Made by a program: the position numbers and the translations under genes
Assembly (NCBI GenBank): GCA_964540765.1
Contig: CAZINW010000002.1
Location: 36,105-100,104 of the forward strand
DNA length: 64,000 nucleotides
Direction of reading: 5' to 3'
Origin: CAZJLN01 sp964540765
GTDB taxonomy: Bacteria > Chloroflexota > Anaerolineae > Anaerolineales > Anaerolineaceae
The notes under the pieces: generated by a model
The model's database searches: none
What the model was told of the DNA's origin: nothing
What the model saw: the letters and a program-made list of their open reading frames with translations, nothing else
Shown: one piece after another, positions 61,630-64,000 of the stretch
Layout of the letters: each line of letters begins with the position of its first letter
How positions within the stretch are numbered: position 1 is the stretch's first letter

Positions 61630-61667
61630 ATATATGGGGGTATTTCTTACTACATACCGCCATATAT
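61630..61667 (+). terminator. Hairpin after the tRNA gene
   Basis: Stem ATATATGGGGGTAT / ATACCGCCATATAT with one G-G mismatch and a 10-base loop; a run of seven T follows at 61680-61686, rather far from the stem for a classical terminator. It starts six bases after the tRNA. Confidence 0.5.
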
Positions 61668-62017
61668 GGTGGTTGGCGATTTTTTTCAATTTCCAAGATT
61701 GCTTAAGCCATTGGTTATGTTAAGATACGATTAGTCAAATAATTTTCTAATCATATCCGTGCCTTAATTTTAGGCATTGGTGTAGTACTTCACCTAGAAA
61801 AGGGTTATGGCTTTAGGAGTTTGTAAGGTTTCTCTTCAAATAATTTCATCTACATTTTTGCATACTAAGAACTTAACACGGATTTAACACCCGAAGTTAT
61901 ATGATCAAATCAGGAACCACAAAGCAAGTCTAGGCTTACGGCGAAGAGAAAATTATTCAGAACTTGCTATGGAAAGAAAAAAGGAAATTTGATAAAGAGT
62001 CTAAAAAAGAGGTGCGA
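61668..62017. other. AT-rich intergenic stretch between tRNA and accessory genes
   Basis: 350 bases with no supported gene. It begins a segment visibly richer in A and T than the core genes to the left. Confidence 0.5.
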
Positions 62018-63052
62018 ATGAAGAATAAACCAGATCAAGCAAAAAGGGTGATAAGAATACTATTAGGGATCATGGTAGGTTTTTCCATGCTTTATACCTT
62101 TTCACCTACCTATACTGCTGAGGCAGTGAGCCCACCACCTTATACAACCAGCTGGTATATGAATACAACCAATCCTAACAGCTTACCAACAGATGCTTAT
62201 GGAATGGGATGCAATTTAGGGACTCATGACAAAAACACGGCAGGTACACAAGACAACGTTGTAGTGTTACTGTTTGGGCAACCCGCTTATTCTGGAGGTA
62301 CGTATGGTACTTATGTTTGGGGTTCACGTGCGGGAGGACCTTACTATTTCTTGTCAACCTCATTGATAGCAAATACAACACAACAATTTGCTCGAGGTTA
62401 TTATGTATGCACAGGGAGTGATACTTCATCTCAGTTGTATCTGGCTGCTGGAGTCAATAATTATGGAAACGGTGTAACTAATGCTCATGGTAGTGCCTGG
62501 GCTACTATGATAAGTTCAATAAGCTCATGGGTGGGCACTAGTGGCTATTCCAGCCAGGTAAAAATCAGAGCTGCTGCAGACATTGAGCCAGACTTTGGTA
62601 CAGCAACAGCTGCAAGAGCATGGGTAAATGGATATAACGGGAGTTATGGTAGTGGCCTTTGGTTGTACAATGTTGGAGCTGCTTCAGGCTGTCCATGGAC
62701 AGGAACTCCAACAGCCTATTCACAGTGCAACAATGGCTGGGTCGTGGATGATGTATGGTATGTATCTTGGGGAGCTACTCCATTTTATGTCATCCCTGAA
62801 ATATACAATACCGGTGGCGTAAATGCAGAACAATGGTATCGCATTAGTTTGTATTCAGCTATTTATCAAGGTGGCAGAATAAGCTTCCCTGGTGCACTCA
62901 CTCAATCCCAAGCTTGTCAGCAAATGGGAGGATGTTCTGGTATAGATAATTCTCCGTCTCAAGGATGGACACAGTTGTTTAACTCAGTTGCCGCTGATAC
63001 AAGAACGTCTCTCACAAATATTCGTTGGTCAACCGATATCAGATGGAGATAG
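62018..63052 (+). CDS. Secreted Cys-, Gly- and Trp-rich protein of unknown function
   Basis: 344 residues from the ATG at 62018 (AAGAGGTGCGA upstream); the frame reaches back to 61964. A Sec signal (hydrophobic 12-30, cleavage probably after AEA near 36) precedes a mature part with six cysteines (65, 131, 225, 237, 300, 306), an even number suited to disulfides. A notable block is VKIRAAADIEPDFG (181-194) with Asp188 and Glu190, followed by strands ending in WVNGYN, LWLYNV and FYVIPEIYN. The spacing suggests a TIM-barrel-like glycosidase fold, as in GH25 or GH18, but I cannot confirm a family. Coexpressed with the next gene. Confidence 0.78.
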   Translation: MKNKPDQAKRVIRILLGIMVGFSMLYTFSPTYTAEAVSPPPYTTSWYMNTTNPNSLPTDAYGMGCNLGTHDKNTAGTQDNVVVLLFGQPAYSGGTYGTYVWGSRAGGPYYFLSTSLIANTTQQFARGYYVCTGSDTSSQLYLAAGVNNYGNGVTNAHGSAWATMISSISSWVGTSGYSSQVKIRAAADIEPDFGTATAARAWVNGYNGSYGSGLWLYNVGAASGCPWTGTPTAYSQCNNGWVVDDVWYVSWGATPFYVIPEIYNTGGVNAEQWYRISLYSAIYQGGRISFPGALTQSQACQQMGGCSGIDNSPSQGWTQLFNSVAADTRTSLTNIRWSTDIRWR

Positions 63053-63057
63053 AAAAG

Positions 63058-63801
63058 ATGGTTAAAAAACGCAAAGTACTTCGGTCTCTAGTAATTACAG
63101 TCTTGGTTGGTGGAAGTATCCTCATGATACTCACCTTATTATCTCATTCAATCAATTCGTCTCATATCGTAAACGCATTCACTGATCCTTCTATTCCGGA
63201 GTATTGTGTGCCAATAGAGTTAAAGATTATTGAGCAAGAATTGTCACAAGACCCCGATGCGAAGTCGTATCTGCTCTGGCTTGACAAGAAAATTGCCTTA
63301 GAAAAATCGATGCAGGAATGCGCTCTTCTCGCAAAGACTCACCTCCCGGCACTAAAGCCGGAGAATGAGATTGGGGTTATTCCACCAACATCAGAACCTC
63401 CCCCTCCTCAGAAAATTGTGACAGGCATTCAAAAAACGATATTGCTTCCCAGCAGTGATTTCATACCTACCCTTGAAACTGAAAACAATTACTGGGCAGG
63501 CATAATTGATGGCAAAACAATTCAGATTCTGGCTGGGATTCAACGAGAGCAGGATGAAACCTGGCGCGAGACTCATCCAGAGTGGGTTGAAATGGGTCCA
63601 CAAGGAGCAGTTAAGGTCGTAGATTCCAATTGGGCATTGATTGCTCTAGTTAAAACACCGACTAGAGATGGATACATTCACTTTGTAAAAGAATGTGATT
63701 CACGCCTCCTTTTGCAAGCAGATGATGGGACTCTGTTTGTTTTTGATCCTGCTAAATTGGATTTTGTTTCCGACGATCCTGACTGTACGGTTTTAGAATA
63801 A
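63058..63801 (+). CDS. Signal-anchored or secreted hypothetical protein
   Basis: 247 residues from the ATG at 63058 (GGAG nine bases upstream), starting five bases after the previous stop, so an operon. A basic N-terminus and one hydrophobic segment (about 10-28) indicate export or membrane anchoring. A helical region (about 45-100) is followed by a Pro-rich spacer near 110-120 and a C-terminal domain (about 130-247, WAGIIDGKTIQILAGIQ) with few recognisable features. Function unknown; it may act with the secreted protein encoded just before it. Confidence 0.72.
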   Translation: MVKKRKVLRSLVITVLVGGSILMILTLLSHSINSSHIVNAFTDPSIPEYCVPIELKIIEQELSQDPDAKSYLLWLDKKIALEKSMQECALLAKTHLPALKPENEIGVIPPTSEPPPPQKIVTGIQKTILLPSSDFIPTLETENNYWAGIIDGKTIQILAGIQREQDETWRETHPEWVEMGPQGAVKVVDSNWALIALVKTPTRDGYIHFVKECDSRLLLQADDGTLFVFDPAKLDFVSDDPDCTVLE

Positions 63802-63838
63802 CAAAGTGCTTGGGTGTTAGAACCAAATTAATTAGGAC

Positions 63839-64000
63839 TTACGCAAGACACATTTGAACGGAGGGGAACTTGAGTTGTTGACGCAAGTAATCGTCCAAAA
63901 GATCATGCTTGACTTGGTAAATGGTTCGTTGGGTTTCAACCGCCCCCTGTTTGAGCCGAACCCAAACCAGAATGGCACAGCCAATGTGATTCCTGACGGT
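63839..64000 (-). mobile_element. 3' end of an IS transposase gene, running off the window
   Basis: Reading the minus strand from the right edge gives 53 residues and a TAA at 63841-63839. They include TVRNHIGCAILVWVRLKQG, which resembles the last helix of IS4/IS701-like DDE transposases (NHIxxALxAFVRLE). The sequence AGGACTTACGCA directly at its end (63834-63845) is like the terminus of several IS families. No start codon is inside the window, so it is easily missed. The family cannot be fixed from this fragment. Confidence 0.7.

Noticed and set aside
1..64000. CRISPR array
   Set aside because: No set of regularly spaced direct repeats and no cas gene was seen.

Overview
The window looks like a chromosomal segment of a Chloroflexota bacterium, most likely class Anaerolineae. 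This is an inference from gene content, not from a marker-gene search. The support is a mix of Firmicutes-like housekeeping synteny with Chloroflexi-style proteins (Thr/Pro-rich linkers, SH3b and lamin-tail domains on single-pass membrane anchors, Ser/Thr kinases with PP2C partners), extracellular lipoprotein glycosidases, a one-chain GlyA-GcvT fusion, and no outer-membrane or LPS genes. Most of the window is dense, ordinary core genome. Three places look accessory: the heliorhodopsin neighbourhood (about 35.5-38.4 kb), the AbiE island behind glmS (47.2-49.8 kb), and the block to the right of the tRNA gene (61.6-64.0 kb).

Layout. 0-3.5 kb: a truncated unknown gene, a degenerate protein kinase and a TPR/SH3 membrane protein in one direction. 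3.6-7.6 kb: folC and lon. 7.6-18.2 kb: a block matching the Bacillus order prpC-prkC-rpe-rpmB-yloU-yloV-recG, here PP2C phosphatase, kinase, rpe, rpmB (inverted), yloU, fakA, recG and coaD, plus a response regulator. 18.3-23.4 kb: ppk2, glpX, tatD and a trmI/NUDIX operon. 23.4-31.0 kb: ribosomal protein L25, two secreted lipoprotein glycosidases (GH13, GH57) and a nucleoside kinase. 31.1-35.5 kb: an operon of the GlyA-GcvT fusion and a PLP aminotransferase, with a strong promoter.

36.0-38.4 kb holds an ECF sigma factor, a small single-pass protein, a mycoredoxin-like protein, a heliorhodopsin and a DUF4870 protein. The heliorhodopsin is the most striking gene: it has the EYALSSSLM block on TM3 and the retinal lysine on TM7, and it is divergent from the mycoredoxin with only 23 bases between the two start codons. 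38.5-47.0 kb: fmt-glpK-phosphatase and, in the opposite direction, alaS-mutS.

47.2-49.8 kb: an AbiEi/AbiEii type IV toxin-antitoxin pair with its own consensus promoter, bracketed by two 201-base direct copies of the 3' end of glmS. One copy is the end of the working glmS gene and the other is a headless remnant, as expected for a small island that entered at the glmS 3' end. 49.6-54.6 kb: glmS, recR, ybaB, dnaX and a lamin-tail protein as one operon. 54.9-61.5 kb: a HicB-DinB protein, a phosphoribosyltransferase, an ABC exporter with two permeases behind a structured leader, ogt, era and a YhhN lysoplasmalogenase. 61.5-64.0 kb: a CAT-anticodon tRNA, then AT-richer sequence with two secreted unknown proteins and the end of an IS transposase running off the right edge.
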